This document shows positions 24,052-32,793 of a stretch of DNA of 64,000 bases, one piece after another (the first letter of the stretch is position 1; each line of letters starts with the position of its first letter). This DNA comes from Nocardioides sp. GTDB lineage: Bacteria; Actinomycetota; Actinomycetes; Propionibacteriales; Nocardioidaceae. The DNA lies in the NCBI RefSeq assembly GCF_014360585.1, contig NZ_JACIXG010000007.1, forward strand, positions 53,716 through 117,715, in the 5' to 3' direction. A model generated the notes under the pieces. It had not been told where the DNA came from. It did not search any database and was given only the letters and a program-made list of their open reading frames with translations. Made by a program: the position numbers and the translations under genes.

Positions 24052-25269
24052 GTGGAGAACGAAGGCATCCTGTACGACCGAGCCGCAGCCGCCCGCATCC
24101 TGGCCGAGGTCGCCGGACCCGACTTCCTGAGCGGCCCGGCTCCGGCAGTCCCAGCCGTCTCGGTCGACTATCGCGTCGAGGAGCTCCGGGCCGAGGCAGG
24201 GGGAGCGCTCACGACCGGACAGCGCCGTTACCTCGAGTCGTACATGCGGCCGTGCCGACCTGACCAGGTGGTCAGCGGAACGCACCGCGTCACCTGGCGT
24301 GACTCCCGTGGCATCGCGAACAGTGGCCACATCGGTCCCGGTCCGCTCGGACCGATCCTGCCGATCGCGGCCAGGGAGGCCGTGATCGCGGTCGCTGACA
24401 CGATCGCCGCCGCCGATGCCGTCACCGCCCGCTCGAACGAGCTCGGCGACGACGACCTCGACGTGCTCGCCGACACCACCACCGACCAGGAGCCGGCCGA
24501 GATCTTCCGCGTCGGCGCCGAGGCCGCGGGCCGTGCGCTCGTCCAGCACGGCATGCTCGCCGGACAGGTCGGGATCGAGGATCCCGTCGAGTTCGCCGAG
24601 GCGATGCTGGCCTCCGGGATGTACGGCACGGTCGCCTCGACCTGGTTCTGGGAGCTCCAGGCCTCGACCTACCGCCGGGGCATGCTCCCGGCGCGTCTGG
24701 AGCGCGCCGGTGGACGCCTGCGCTACACCGCCGACACCGTGGCGCTGCTCGCCGAGATGAAGCGGCGCACGATCGCCGATGCCCACGAGGTGATGGACCG
24801 GGCGCGCGCGGAGGGGCTGGGGGTGCGTGCCGCCATCCAACGCCATCACGTCGAGCTGGACCAGATCTCGCGACAGTACGCCCTGCTGCCGGTGGGGGAG
24901 CGTCCGGTCTGCCTCGGCCAGCGGGCCCAGCAGGTCGACGGGCGGCGCGTGCAGCCGCTCGCCGCGGTCGCCGAGGCGCTCACCGGCGCCTTCGCGGCCG
25001 CGGTCGCGTCGGTACGGGTCGCGGAGGCGCCCGAGCTCGCCTCGCGTGACGTACGGTTCGCCGCGGGGGAGCAGGAGTTCGGGGTCCCGGACATGACCTG
25101 CCGGCACTGCCGGGTGACGATCACCGCCGTCTTCGACGCCCAGGCCGCCGAGCTGATCGAGGTAGACCTGCACGGAAAGGTGGTGCGGGCCAGGTTCACC
25201 GACGCCGGGCAGCGCGACCGGGTCTTCGCCGACCTGCGCGACTCCGGCTACACGGTGGCCGAGGGGTGA
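24052..25269 (+). CDS. Unrecognised protein with C-terminal HMA domain
   Basis: 405 residues from GTG 24052. The last 65 residues are an HMA domain with PDMTCRHC (Cys about 350 and 353) and the closing GYTV. The first 340 residues are mostly helical (LPIAAREAVIAVADTIAAAD, YTADTVALLAEMKRRTIADA) with conserved-looking GPGPLGP and SGMYGTVASTWFWELQ stretches and no motif I can place; no membrane segment. Fusion to a metal-transfer domain and the 3-4 bp spacing on both sides suggest a metal-dependent step of the same pathway as the flanking PLP enzymes. This is the key unknown of the operon. Confidence 0.7.
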   Translation: MENEGILYDRAAAARILAEVAGPDFLSGPAPAVPAVSVDYRVEELRAEAGGALTTGQRRYLESYMRPCRPDQVVSGTHRVTWRDSRGIANSGHIGPGPLGPILPIAAREAVIAVADTIAAADAVTARSNELGDDDLDVLADTTTDQEPAEIFRVGAEAAGRALVQHGMLAGQVGIEDPVEFAEAMLASGMYGTVASTWFWELQASTYRRGMLPARLERAGGRLRYTADTVALLAEMKRRTIADAHEVMDRARAEGLGVRAAIQRHHVELDQISRQYALLPVGERPVCLGQRAQQVDGRRVQPLAAVAEALTGAFAAAVASVRVAEAPELASRDVRFAAGEQEFGVPDMTCRHCRVTITAVFDAQAAELIEVDLHGKVVRARFTDAGQRDRVFADLRDSGYTVAEG

Positions 25270-26621
25270 GCGCTCGCCATCCGCTCCCGGCGGCACGGCA
25301 TCCGATCGCGGCCCGGCTGCTCGGCGACCCTGCCGCGGTCGCCGGGGTGATCGAACGGTTCGGCTCGCCGATCCACGTGGTCTTTCCGCAGGTCATGGCG
25401 GAGAACGCCGCAGCACTGACGGCCGTTCTGGACCGCCACGAGGTTCCGCACGAGATCTTCTATGCGCACAAGGTGAACGCCTCGACCCGGTTCCTCGCCC
25501 AGGCGTGCGCCGCCGGGCTCGGCGTGGACGTGGCCTCGGCGGCCGAGCTCGACCGGGCGCTGGCCGCGGGGTTCGCCCCGGACCGGATCGAGGCGACCGG
25601 GCCGAAGTCTCCGGCGCTCATCGAGCGGATCGCGGCCCTCGGGGTCACCGCCAACGCCGACGATCTCTGGGAGCTCGACCGGCTCGCGGCGGTCGCACCG
25701 CGTGGCAGCAGCGTCCCGGTCCTGCTGCGGCTCTCCGGCTTCGCCTCGCCGCTGGTGCCGCTGTCCCGGTTCGGCATCGACCTCGCCGACGTCGACGCCG
25801 CCCTCGAGACCGTACGCCGCGCCCGCGGGCTCGAGCTACGCGGTGTGGCGTTCCACCTCGACACGGCTGACCCGACCGCTCGGGTGGACGCGCTGACCGA
25901 GTCGATGACAGTCGTGGCCGCTGCGTACGGGAAAGGCCTGCGGCCCTCGGTGGTCGACATCGGCGGCGGGTTCCGCCAGCGCTTCGTCGATGACCCGGAG
26001 CCGTTCCAGAGGTACTCGCAGGCGCTGGCCACCGCGGCGCCGGAGGAGCTGGTGTGGCCCGGATACGACCTGGCGGCGCCGACCGCGCACAAGTACGGCA
26101 ACCACCGCCCCGCCACCGACGTGCTCGAGCGGTTCCTGACCGCCGAGATCGAGCGACGACCGGTGGCCGAGGTGCTGCGCGAGTGCATGCTCACGCTGTG
26201 GCTCGAGCCGGGCAAGGCCCTGGTCGACCACGCCGGGATCACCCTGGCCTCGGTGCTCTACCGCAAGCGGGCGGCAGGTCGCGACCTGGTCGTGGTCGAC
26301 CTGTCTCGCAACCAGGTCACCCCTGCCGACCAGGAGGTGCTGGTCGATCCTGTCCTCGTGAACGGGACGGGCGATCGACCGGGGGAGGGCGTGTTCCTGG
26401 CCGGGAGGCTGTGCCTGGAGTCGGACCTGATCAGTCGCCGGAAGGTCTTCCTCGAGTCCGAGCCGAGGAGCGGCGACGTACTCGCCTTCGTCAACACCGC
26501 CGCCTACCAGATGGACCTGTCAGCGTCCTCCGCCGGCGGGCATCCGCCACCGCCCAAGGTCGCGGCGTTCCTGGAGGGTGAACGATTCACGTTCGTCCCC
26601 GACGACATCCACGGGAGCTGA
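25266..26621 (+). CDS. Fold-III PLP enzyme, Y4yA/diaminopimelate decarboxylase-like
   Basis: 451 residues. Alanine racemase-like barrel: PLP Lys in EIFYAHKVNASTRF, FDLDT-like substrate residues in AFHLDT, and phosphate-binding DIGGGFRQRF; then a long C-terminal beta domain with ECMLTLWLEPGKALVDHAG. The segment between, with ELVWPGYDL and PTAHKYGNHRP, resembles the Y4yA branch known from rhizobial and siderophore-like clusters rather than lysA. GTG start overlaps the previous stop as GTGA. It may decarboxylate or epimerise an amino-acid intermediate, as SbnH does in staphyloferrin B synthesis. Confidence 0.78.
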   Translation: MSARHPLPAARHPIAARLLGDPAAVAGVIERFGSPIHVVFPQVMAENAAALTAVLDRHEVPHEIFYAHKVNASTRFLAQACAAGLGVDVASAAELDRALAAGFAPDRIEATGPKSPALIERIAALGVTANADDLWELDRLAAVAPRGSSVPVLLRLSGFASPLVPLSRFGIDLADVDAALETVRRARGLELRGVAFHLDTADPTARVDALTESMTVVAAAYGKGLRPSVVDIGGGFRQRFVDDPEPFQRYSQALATAAPEELVWPGYDLAAPTAHKYGNHRPATDVLERFLTAEIERRPVAEVLRECMLTLWLEPGKALVDHAGITLASVLYRKRAAGRDLVVVDLSRNQVTPADQEVLVDPVLVNGTGDRPGEGVFLAGRLCLESDLISRRKVFLESEPRSGDVLAFVNTAAYQMDLSASSAGGHPPPPKVAAFLEGERFTFVPDDIHGS

Positions 26622-26623
26622 GC

Positions 26624-27922
26624 ATGCGCTACGACAGCGTCCTCGACATGATCGGCGACACTCCGCTGCTGCGCCTCGATCCGGCCGTCCACGGCGTACC
26701 CGACGCCCAGATCCTCCTGAAGCTGGAGTCGGCAAACCCGTTCGGCTCGGTCAAGGACCGGGTCGCCTGGGCGTTGCTGCGCGACCACATCGGTGAGATC
26801 GCCGAGGAGGGGCGGGTCGTCCTGGAGGCGTCGAGCGGCAACACCGCGAAGGCGCTCCAGATCATCGCCTCGATGCACGGGGTCGGGTTCCGCGCCTTCA
26901 CCAACCGGGTCCGGGTGCGTGAGGTACGCGAGATGCTGACGCTGCTGGGCACCGATGTGACCGAGATGCCCGGCCTCTCGGAGTGTCCGGACCCGACCGC
27001 GCCCAACGACGTGTTCGGGGTCATCGGCGACCTCATGGACGGTGAGCCCGGCCGCTACCACCACACCTCGCAGTACACCAACGAGGACAACCTGCGGGCC
27101 CACTACGAGCAGACCGGCCGCGAGATCTACCGCGACGTGGGCCCGGTCGACCTGCTCGTGGGCGGGCTCGGCACCACCGGCTCCACCCGAGGTGCCGCGA
27201 CGTACCTGCGTGAACGCAATCCGCAGACCGCCGTGGTCGGTGTCGTCGCCGCGGAGGGCGACTTCATCCCCGGCATCCGCTCGGCGGCCGAGATGTGGGA
27301 GGTCGGTCTCTTCGAACCCGGCTTCTACGACGCGATCACCGTCGTCGACTCGGCCGACGCGATCGTGGCGAGCCTCGAGCTCGCCACCCGCCACGGTGTG
27401 CTCGCCGGCCCCACCACCGGGGCAGCGTACGCCGCGACGCGGGAACGGCTGCTGTCCGAATCCGTAGCCGGCTCGAGGCGCGATGGCCCGGTCACGGCGG
27501 TCGTCATCGCGTGCGACCGCATGGAGCCGTACCTCTCCTACTTCCGCCACCGCCGGCCCGACCTGTTCGGCGCGGCGAGCGACCCCGCGACCGCCGAGGC
27601 GGCGCCCATGGCGGCCCCCGAGGACGTCGAGGCATGGATCGCCGCAGGCGAGCATGTCGTCGTCGTGGACGTACGCACGGCGCTGGCGTTCCGGGCCGGC
27701 CACATCCCTGGGGCGATCAACCTCCGCGACGACCTGCTCGAGCAGATCCTGGAGGCGGGGATGCCGTTCTCCGAAGCGTCCCGTGTCGTGTTCGCCTGCC
27801 CGACGGGGGACCGGTCGGCGCGATTCGCCGCCCGGGCCGCCGCGACCGGTCGACAGGCCTACAACCTGGCCGGCGGCGTCCTCGGCTGGCGTGACAGCGG
27901 ACGGCCGCTCGCCGGGGTGTGA
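26624..27922 (+). CDS. Cysteine synthase-like PLP enzyme fused to rhodanese
   Basis: 432 residues. The N-terminal 310 residues are a fold-II cysteine synthase/CBS domain with PLP Lys in NPFGSVKDR, the substrate loop EASSGNTAKALQ, and phosphate loop GGLGTTGSTRG. Residues about 325-430 are a rhodanese domain with VVVDVRTALAFRAGHIPGA and active-site Cys in VFACPTGDRS. The fusion could pass persulfide sulfur from the rhodanese Cys to an aminoacrylate intermediate. SbnA-type homologues instead make 2,3-diaminopropionate conjugates. Last gene of the five-gene operon, three bases after the previous stop. Confidence 0.85.
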   Translation: MRYDSVLDMIGDTPLLRLDPAVHGVPDAQILLKLESANPFGSVKDRVAWALLRDHIGEIAEEGRVVLEASSGNTAKALQIIASMHGVGFRAFTNRVRVREVREMLTLLGTDVTEMPGLSECPDPTAPNDVFGVIGDLMDGEPGRYHHTSQYTNEDNLRAHYEQTGREIYRDVGPVDLLVGGLGTTGSTRGAATYLRERNPQTAVVGVVAAEGDFIPGIRSAAEMWEVGLFEPGFYDAITVVDSADAIVASLELATRHGVLAGPTTGAAYAATRERLLSESVAGSRRDGPVTAVVIACDRMEPYLSYFRHRRPDLFGAASDPATAEAAPMAAPEDVEAWIAAGEHVVVVDVRTALAFRAGHIPGAINLRDDLLEQILEAGMPFSEASRVVFACPTGDRSARFAARAAATGRQAYNLAGGVLGWRDSGRPLAGV

Positions 27923-27947
27923 GCCCTCGGCGTCCCGTGCCTGGCTC

Positions 27948-28529
27948 TCATGCGGGCAGGAGGAAGAGCATCGTGCCCATCCCGCCCGCCATCAGGCCGT
28001 GGCCGATGGCGGGCAGACGGTGTGTGCGCACCGCGGCGGCCTGCACCAGCCACCAGACCACCCCGGCCGCGCAGACCGCGACGAACAGCGAGTTGACGGT
28101 GATCGCCCAGCCGGGAGTGTCCGCGGCCGCTCCGATCGCCGCTGCGCTCCCATGGCCGGCATGACCCTCCAGGCCGCCGGGATGCACGTCTGCCATGAGC
28201 AGCGGCATCGCGGCGAGCATCCAGATCATCGCGGCATTCAGGGCCAGATGGCCCACCAGATCAGCGCGCCGAGCCCCGTCGCTCGCCCGCCGCAGGGCAG
28301 GCAGCAGAGCCAGGGCCAGGACCGTGAAGAGCGCGACCTGCGCCCAGACTGCGACATCCGAGACGATCACCCAGATCATCAGGATCATCGCGGCGCTCAT
28401 CACGGCATGGTTGAGATGGAGAACGGTCTCGGCCCCCGACGGCGGGCACACCACGAGGATCCAGATCCCCGCGGTGCCGGTGAGCACGAAGGCCACGGTC
28501 AGCAGAAGGTCCCAGGGAGGATCGACCAC
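27948..28529 (-). CDS. DUF5134 membrane protein, His/Met-rich
   Basis: 193 residues from GTG 28529 with five to six membrane helices. Potential copper ligands sit in helix ends: HLNHAVMSAAMILMIW, HLALNAAMIWMLAAMPLLMA and HPGGLEGHAGHG. This arrangement resembles DUF5134 proteins that accompany copper genes in actinobacteria (family knowledge, not proven). It converges with the PLP/HMA operon, whose two HMA domains also point to copper, so I group them by inference. No signal peptide beyond the first helix. Confidence 0.75.
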   Translation of the reverse strand: MVDPPWDLLLTVAFVLTGTAGIWILVVCPPSGAETVLHLNHAVMSAAMILMIWVIVSDVAVWAQVALFTVLALALLPALRRASDGARRADLVGHLALNAAMIWMLAAMPLLMADVHPGGLEGHAGHGSAAAIGAAADTPGWAITVNSLFVAVCAAGVVWWLVQAAAVRTHRLPAIGHGLMAGGMGTMLFLLPA

Positions 28530-28607
28530 ACGAACAAAGGTACTACCGCGACGCCTCGGAGGAGGCCGGTCGTCGATATGGGTGCCGCGGGCTGGGAAAC
28601 GCCACGC

Positions 28608-28865
28608 TCAGGCGTCGAGATCCTGCGCGACGAGCGCTGCGACGGCGTCGACCGCCGCCTGGTCCGCGCCGGCGACCTCGACCTTGTCGCCGTTGGCGGC
28701 ACCGAGGGTCATGATCAGCAGGGAGGAGGCGGCGTCGACCGGCTCGCCGCCAGGAACGGCGAGAGTGATCTCGGCTCCGAGCTCTTCGACCTTCTCGGAG
28801 ATGATCGCTGCGGGGCGGGCGTGCAGGCCAACGGCGGAGCCGACGGTGACGGTCTGGGTGGGCAT
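28608..28865 (-). CDS. ptsH: PTS phosphocarrier protein HPr
   Basis: 85 residues, normal HPr size. The phosphorylated His15 is in VGLHARPAA, and the regulatory-type Ser pair at 47-48 (DAASSLLIM) is present, though actinobacteria generally lack HPr kinase and none is seen here. It passes phosphate from enzyme I to FruA. Lies 40 bp downstream of fruA, so it is the last gene of the fruR-fruK-fruA-ptsH operon. Confidence 0.95.
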   Translation of the reverse strand: MPTQTVTVGSAVGLHARPAAIISEKVEELGAEITLAVPGGEPVDAASSLLIMTLGAANGDKVEVAGADQAAVDAVAALVAQDLDA

Positions 28866-28905
28866 GATGCTCCTTCGTTTGATGGGTTCGAGACGTACGG
28901 GTGGA

Positions 28906-30957
28906 TCAGCCGGCCGCGCCGGCAGGAACCGGAGCGCGACCGATGGACTTGAGGGCGATCACGGCGGCGGCGCCGACGATCACGCCGGCAGCCAGCGCGA
29001 TCAGGTAGCCGAGGATGTTGGTGACGGCGAAGAGGACGAAGATGCCGCCGTGAGGTGCGCGGACGCCGACCTCGAAGAGCTGGGACAGGCCGCCGGTCAC
29101 CGCGCTGCCGAGCATGATCGCCGGGATGACGCGCATCGGGTCGCCCGCGGCGAACGGGATGGCTCCCTCGGTGATGAACGAGGCGCCGAGCAGCCAGCCG
29201 GCCTTGCCGTTCTCGTGCTCTGCGTTGGTGAACAGCTGCGGACGTACGACGGTGGCCAGCGCCAGCGCGATCGGCGGGACCATCCCGGCGAGCATGACCG
29301 CGGCCATGATCCGCAGCTCGGGGGAGTCGGCGGCGAGCGAGGCGGCACCGACCCCGGTGGCGGCGAAGCTGTAGGCGACCTTGTTGAGCGGGCCACCCAT
29401 GTCGAAGGCCATCATCAGGCCGAGCACAGCGCCCAGTGCGACGGCGCTGGTGCCGTCGAGGGCGGCGAGGCCGTCGGTGAGCCGTTCCATCAGCCAGTTG
29501 ATCGGCTTTCCGAGCACGACGATCATCACCAGACCGGCGAGGATCGAGGTCACCAGCGGGATCACCAGCACGGGCATCAGACCCCGCGCCCAGCTCGGGA
29601 CCCGCCAGCGGCTGACCCAGTGGGCGATCACGCCGGCCAGCACGCCGCCGGCGATCGCCCCGAGGAAGCCGGTCGCGGGGGCCGCGACGCCGTCGGCGTT
29701 GACCACGCCGAACAGGTTGACGGCCAGCGCGCCCATGATGAAGCCCGGGGCGATGCCGGGGCGGTCGGCGATGGCGTACGCGATGTAGCCCGCCAATGCC
29801 GGGATGAACAGCATGAACGCGGTCTTGCCGATGACGAAGAGGAGCGCGCCCAGGTAGACGGCGAGGGCGCTGTCGAACAGGGCGTGCTCGAGGCCAAGAG
29901 CCTGTACGTCGGGGAGGTTGGTCACGGTGTTGTCGACCATGACCGCGCCGTAGACATCGGTGATGTCGTAGCCACCGAGCAGGAAGCTCAGCGCGATCAG
30001 CAGGCCGCCGGCGGCGACGAACGGGATCATGTAGGAGACGCCGGTCATCAGGATCCGCCGGGTGCGGCCGCCCCAGCTCTCCGAGGCGGTGTTGGCGGTC
30101 TCGGCGGAATCGCTCCGGCCGGACTCCACGCGCGCGGCGTTCGGGTCCGCGGCGGCAGCGAGCGCCTCGCCGATCATTGCGTCGGCGTCGTCGATCGGAC
30201 GCTTCACCCCGGAGGAGACCAACGGCTTTCCGGCGAACCGGCTCCGGTCGCGGACGCCGACGTCGACGGCGAAGATGGCGGCGTCGGCCTCGGCGATCGT
30301 CTCGGGCGGCAGGGGTGTCGCCCCTGCCGAACCCTGGGTCTCGACCGCGATCTCGACCCCGGCCCGCGCGGCCGCGGCCTGGAGGGCCTCGGCCGCCATG
30401 TAGGTGTGCGCGATCCCGGTCGGGCAGGCGGTCACCGCGACCAGAGAGCGCTTCTCCGCCGCACCCGGTGCCGGCGCCGGGGTGGTGGCCGGCGCAGGCG
30501 CCGGCTCGTCGCTGACCGCGGCGAGGATGGTCTGGGCCGCCTGCGCGGGCGAGTCGGTCTCGCGCAGGGTCTGGCCGAACTCAGGGCGGGCAAGCGCACG
30601 GGCGAGCTTGGTCAGGATGGTCAGGTGGGTGGCGTCGCCGCCCGCGGGTGCCCCGATGAGGAAGGCCAGGTCGGCCGGGCCGTCCTTGGCGCCGAAGTCG
30701 ACCGGAGGCGAGAGCCGGGCGAACGCCACCACGGGCTCGTCGACCCCGGACGTACGGCAGTGGGGGATCGCCAGGCCGCCAGGGAGCCCGGTCGCGGAGA
30801 CCTCCTCACGGGCCATCGCGTCGGCGATGAGCACGTCCAGGTCGGTGGCACGGCCGGAGTCGGCCACGCGCTGCGCCAAGGCGCGGATGACATCGTGCTT
30901 GTCGGGGCCGAGGTCGGCGTCGAGGGCCGCGAGCTCGGGGGTGATGAGTGCGGACAT
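28906..30957 (-). CDS. fruA: PTS fructose-specific EIIABC
   Basis: 683 residues in the order A-B-C. EIIA with phospho-His66 (LAIPHCRTSG), a Pro/Ala-rich linker near 152-168, EIIB with phospho-Cys178 (VAVTACPTGIAHTYMAAEAL), then a membrane EIIC of about ten helices from residue 300 (MTGVSYMIPFVAAGGLLIAL). It imports fructose and phosphorylates it at C1. The ATG overlaps the fruK stop (TGATG), so the two are translationally coupled. Confidence 0.95.
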   Translation of the reverse strand: MSALITPELAALDADLGPDKHDVIRALAQRVADSGRATDLDVLIADAMAREEVSATGLPGGLAIPHCRTSGVDEPVVAFARLSPPVDFGAKDGPADLAFLIGAPAGGDATHLTILTKLARALARPEFGQTLRETDSPAQAAQTILAAVSDEPAPAPATTPAPAPGAAEKRSLVAVTACPTGIAHTYMAAEALQAAAARAGVEIAVETQGSAGATPLPPETIAEADAAIFAVDVGVRDRSRFAGKPLVSSGVKRPIDDADAMIGEALAAAADPNAARVESGRSDSAETANTASESWGGRTRRILMTGVSYMIPFVAAGGLLIALSFLLGGYDITDVYGAVMVDNTVTNLPDVQALGLEHALFDSALAVYLGALLFVIGKTAFMLFIPALAGYIAYAIADRPGIAPGFIMGALAVNLFGVVNADGVAAPATGFLGAIAGGVLAGVIAHWVSRWRVPSWARGLMPVLVIPLVTSILAGLVMIVVLGKPINWLMERLTDGLAALDGTSAVALGAVLGLMMAFDMGGPLNKVAYSFAATGVGAASLAADSPELRIMAAVMLAGMVPPIALALATVVRPQLFTNAEHENGKAGWLLGASFITEGAIPFAAGDPMRVIPAIMLGSAVTGGLSQLFEVGVRAPHGGIFVLFAVTNILGYLIALAAGVIVGAAAVIALKSIGRAPVPAGAAG

Positions 30958-31910
30958 CAGAGTCCTCCGGTGATGGGGTCGAGGTCGCGGACGGACACGA
31001 GGTCCGCTCGGACCTGGGGTGGGGTGGGGAGGGTGGTGCCGGGGAGACCGGCGGCTGCACTGCCGTACGCGACGGCGAGCCCGAGACGTTCAGGGGCGGA
31101 GAGTCCACGCAGGTCGGCGAGGAGATAGCCGAACAACGAGCTGTCCCCGGCGCCGACGGTGCTGACGACCTCGGTGGGCGGCGGGGTGGCGTGCCACGTA
31201 CCTTCCGCGGAGACGAGGACGGCACCGTTTCCACCTAGCGTCGCGAGCACGGCCGCGACCCCGCGGTCGACCAGAGTCCGGGCTGCCGAGGCTGCGGCGG
31301 CCGGATCGTCGAGGGAGTCGGAACCGGTGATGGAGGCCAGCTCCTCTGCGTTGGGTTTGAGCAGGTCGGGTGCGCCGGCGGGGAGGTGGGCGGCGAGCGC
31401 CTCGAGGGGTGCCTCGCTGGTGTCGACGGCGATGCGAGCGCTGGTGGAGCGGAGCGCGCTCACGACCTCGGCGTACCAGCCGGCCGGTGTCCCTGGCGGC
31501 AGCGATCCGGCGAGGACGACCCAGCTGGCGTGCTCGGCCTCCTGGACGAGCCGGGCGGCGAGCGCGTCGAGCAGCGCCGGCGTCGCTGCGGTGCCGGGAC
31601 CGTTGAGCTTGGTGGTGGTGCCGTCAGGCTCGGTCACGGTGGTGTTGATCCGTGGCCGGCCGGACGGCCCGACCGCGACCACGTCGAGACCGGTGGCGCG
31701 CAGCTCGGCGATCATCGGATCGAGGTCGGGGCAGGGGAGCACGGCGCGGGTGGGAACGCCGGCGGCGTACGCGGTTCCGGAGATGTTCACGCCCTTGCCG
31801 CCGGGCTGCGACGTGGTGGTGCGGGCCCGCAGCACCTCGCCGCGGCGCAGCGGGCTGGTGAGCATCACGGTGTGGTCGATGCTCGGGTTGGCGGTCAGGG
31901 TGACGATCAT
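30957..31910 (-). CDS. fruK: 1-phosphofructokinase
   Basis: 317 residues of the PfkB family, starting MIVTLTANPSIDHTVML at ATG 31910. PfkB signatures are PGGKGVNISG near the N-terminus and STVGAGDSSLFGYLLADL with the catalytic Asp near the C-terminus. Converts fructose 1-phosphate to fructose 1,6-bisphosphate. ATG overlaps the fruR stop (ATGA), giving a fully coupled fruR-fruK-fruA transcript. Confidence 0.94.
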   Translation of the reverse strand: MIVTLTANPSIDHTVMLTSPLRRGEVLRARTTTSQPGGKGVNISGTAYAAGVPTRAVLPCPDLDPMIAELRATGLDVVAVGPSGRPRINTTVTEPDGTTTKLNGPGTAATPALLDALAARLVQEAEHASWVVLAGSLPPGTPAGWYAEVVSALRSTSARIAVDTSEAPLEALAAHLPAGAPDLLKPNAEELASITGSDSLDDPAAAASAARTLVDRGVAAVLATLGGNGAVLVSAEGTWHATPPPTEVVSTVGAGDSSLFGYLLADLRGLSAPERLGLAVAYGSAAAGLPGTTLPTPPQVRADLVSVRDLDPITGGL

Positions 31911-32674
31911 GCGATCAGCACCTCCAGGCCGCTCTCGCGGAGCTCGGTGGCGACGTCGTCGTCGATGTCGCTGTCCGTGACGAGGACATCGACCTTGCCC
32001 AGCGTGGCGAAGCGCAACGTGGTCTCGACGCCGATCTTGCTGGAGTCGGTGAGGCACACGACCCGGCGGGCGGCGTTGACCAGTGCGCGCTTGGTCGCGG
32101 CCTCCTCGTGGTCGGGGGTGGAGAGGCCGTGGGCCAGCGTCAGCCCGTTGGTGGCCACGAAGCTGACGTCGACCCGCAGGCGGCTCAGGGCGTCCACGGT
32201 CTCGGTGCCGACGGCTGCCTGGGTGGCCGACCGGACGCGACCGGGGAGCAGGTGAAGCTCGATCTGCGCGCTGCCGGCCAGCATGGCGGCGACGGGGACC
32301 GCGTGGGTCACCACGGTGAGCTGGTGGTCGCGCGGAAGGGCGTGGGCGAACCTGCTGGTCGTCGTGCCGGCGTCGATCGCGATGGTGCCGCCGGCGGTGG
32401 GGAGGAGCGTGAGGGCGGCCTGGGCGATGCGGTCCTTCTGTGCGGTGTAGGTCTGCTCGCGCTCGCCGAGCGCGGACTCGAGGACGGCCATGGTCTCCAC
32501 CGGAACCGCGCCGCCGTGCACCCGGCGGACCAGTCCTCGGCGCTCCAACGTGGAGAGGTCTCGCCGCACGGTCTCGGTGGTGACCTCGAAGCGCTCGGCG
32601 ATGTCGGCCACGGATATCCGCCCGCGCTCGGCGACGAGACGGGCCGTCGCGATCTGTCGCTCTTCGGCGTACAT
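31907..32674 (-). CDS. fruR: DeoR-family regulator of the fructose PTS operon (FruR)
   Basis: 255 residues from ATG 32674, with AAGGAGG upstream. DeoR HTH at 5-55 (ISVADIAERFEVTTETVRRD, then LERRGLVRRVHGG) and a DeoRC sugar-phosphate sensor (AIDAGTTTSRFAHALP, VSFVATNGLTLAHGLS, DSSKIGVETTLRFATL). Corynebacterial and related FruR proteins repress fru and pts genes and release on fructose 1-phosphate; the same is likely here. Divergent from ptsI. Confidence 0.92.
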   Translation of the reverse strand: MYAEERQIATARLVAERGRISVADIAERFEVTTETVRRDLSTLERRGLVRRVHGGAVPVETMAVLESALGEREQTYTAQKDRIAQAALTLLPTAGGTIAIDAGTTTSRFAHALPRDHQLTVVTHAVPVAAMLAGSAQIELHLLPGRVRSATQAAVGTETVDALSRLRVDVSFVATNGLTLAHGLSTPDHEEAATKRALVNAARRVVCLTDSSKIGVETTLRFATLGKVDVLVTDSDIDDDVATELRESGLEVLIA

Positions 32675-32756
32675 CGCGGCCTCCTTCGATCGATGTGGTT
32701 TCAAGTTGGTTTCGGGCTCCAGGGTGCCCGCATATGTTGTTCTATGCCCGAATGTG

Positions 32757-32768
32757 TTGACTAGTCAA
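32757..32768. promoter_or_regulatory. Palindrome forming the -35 boxes of both fruR and ptsI promoters
   Basis: TTGACTAGTCAA is a perfect 12-bp palindrome. Reading right, TTGACT - 18 bp - GATATT leads to ptsI. Reading left, TTGACT - 18 bp - TAGAAC leads to fruR. A regulator on this site would control both directions together. Confidence 0.6.
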
Positions 32769-32793
32769 GGGTTCAGGGCGGATATTTGTGGTT

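Noticed and set aside
22828..25296. An 822-residue open frame on the minus strand across the PLP operon
   Set aside because: Composition rich in Arg, Gly, Val and Asp without domains; it mirrors the G/C-biased third positions of the plus-strand genes, which have clear motifs.
28195..31128. A 977-residue plus-strand frame antisense to ptsH and fruA
   Set aside because: Shadow of fruA and its neighbours; no domain and no ribosome site.
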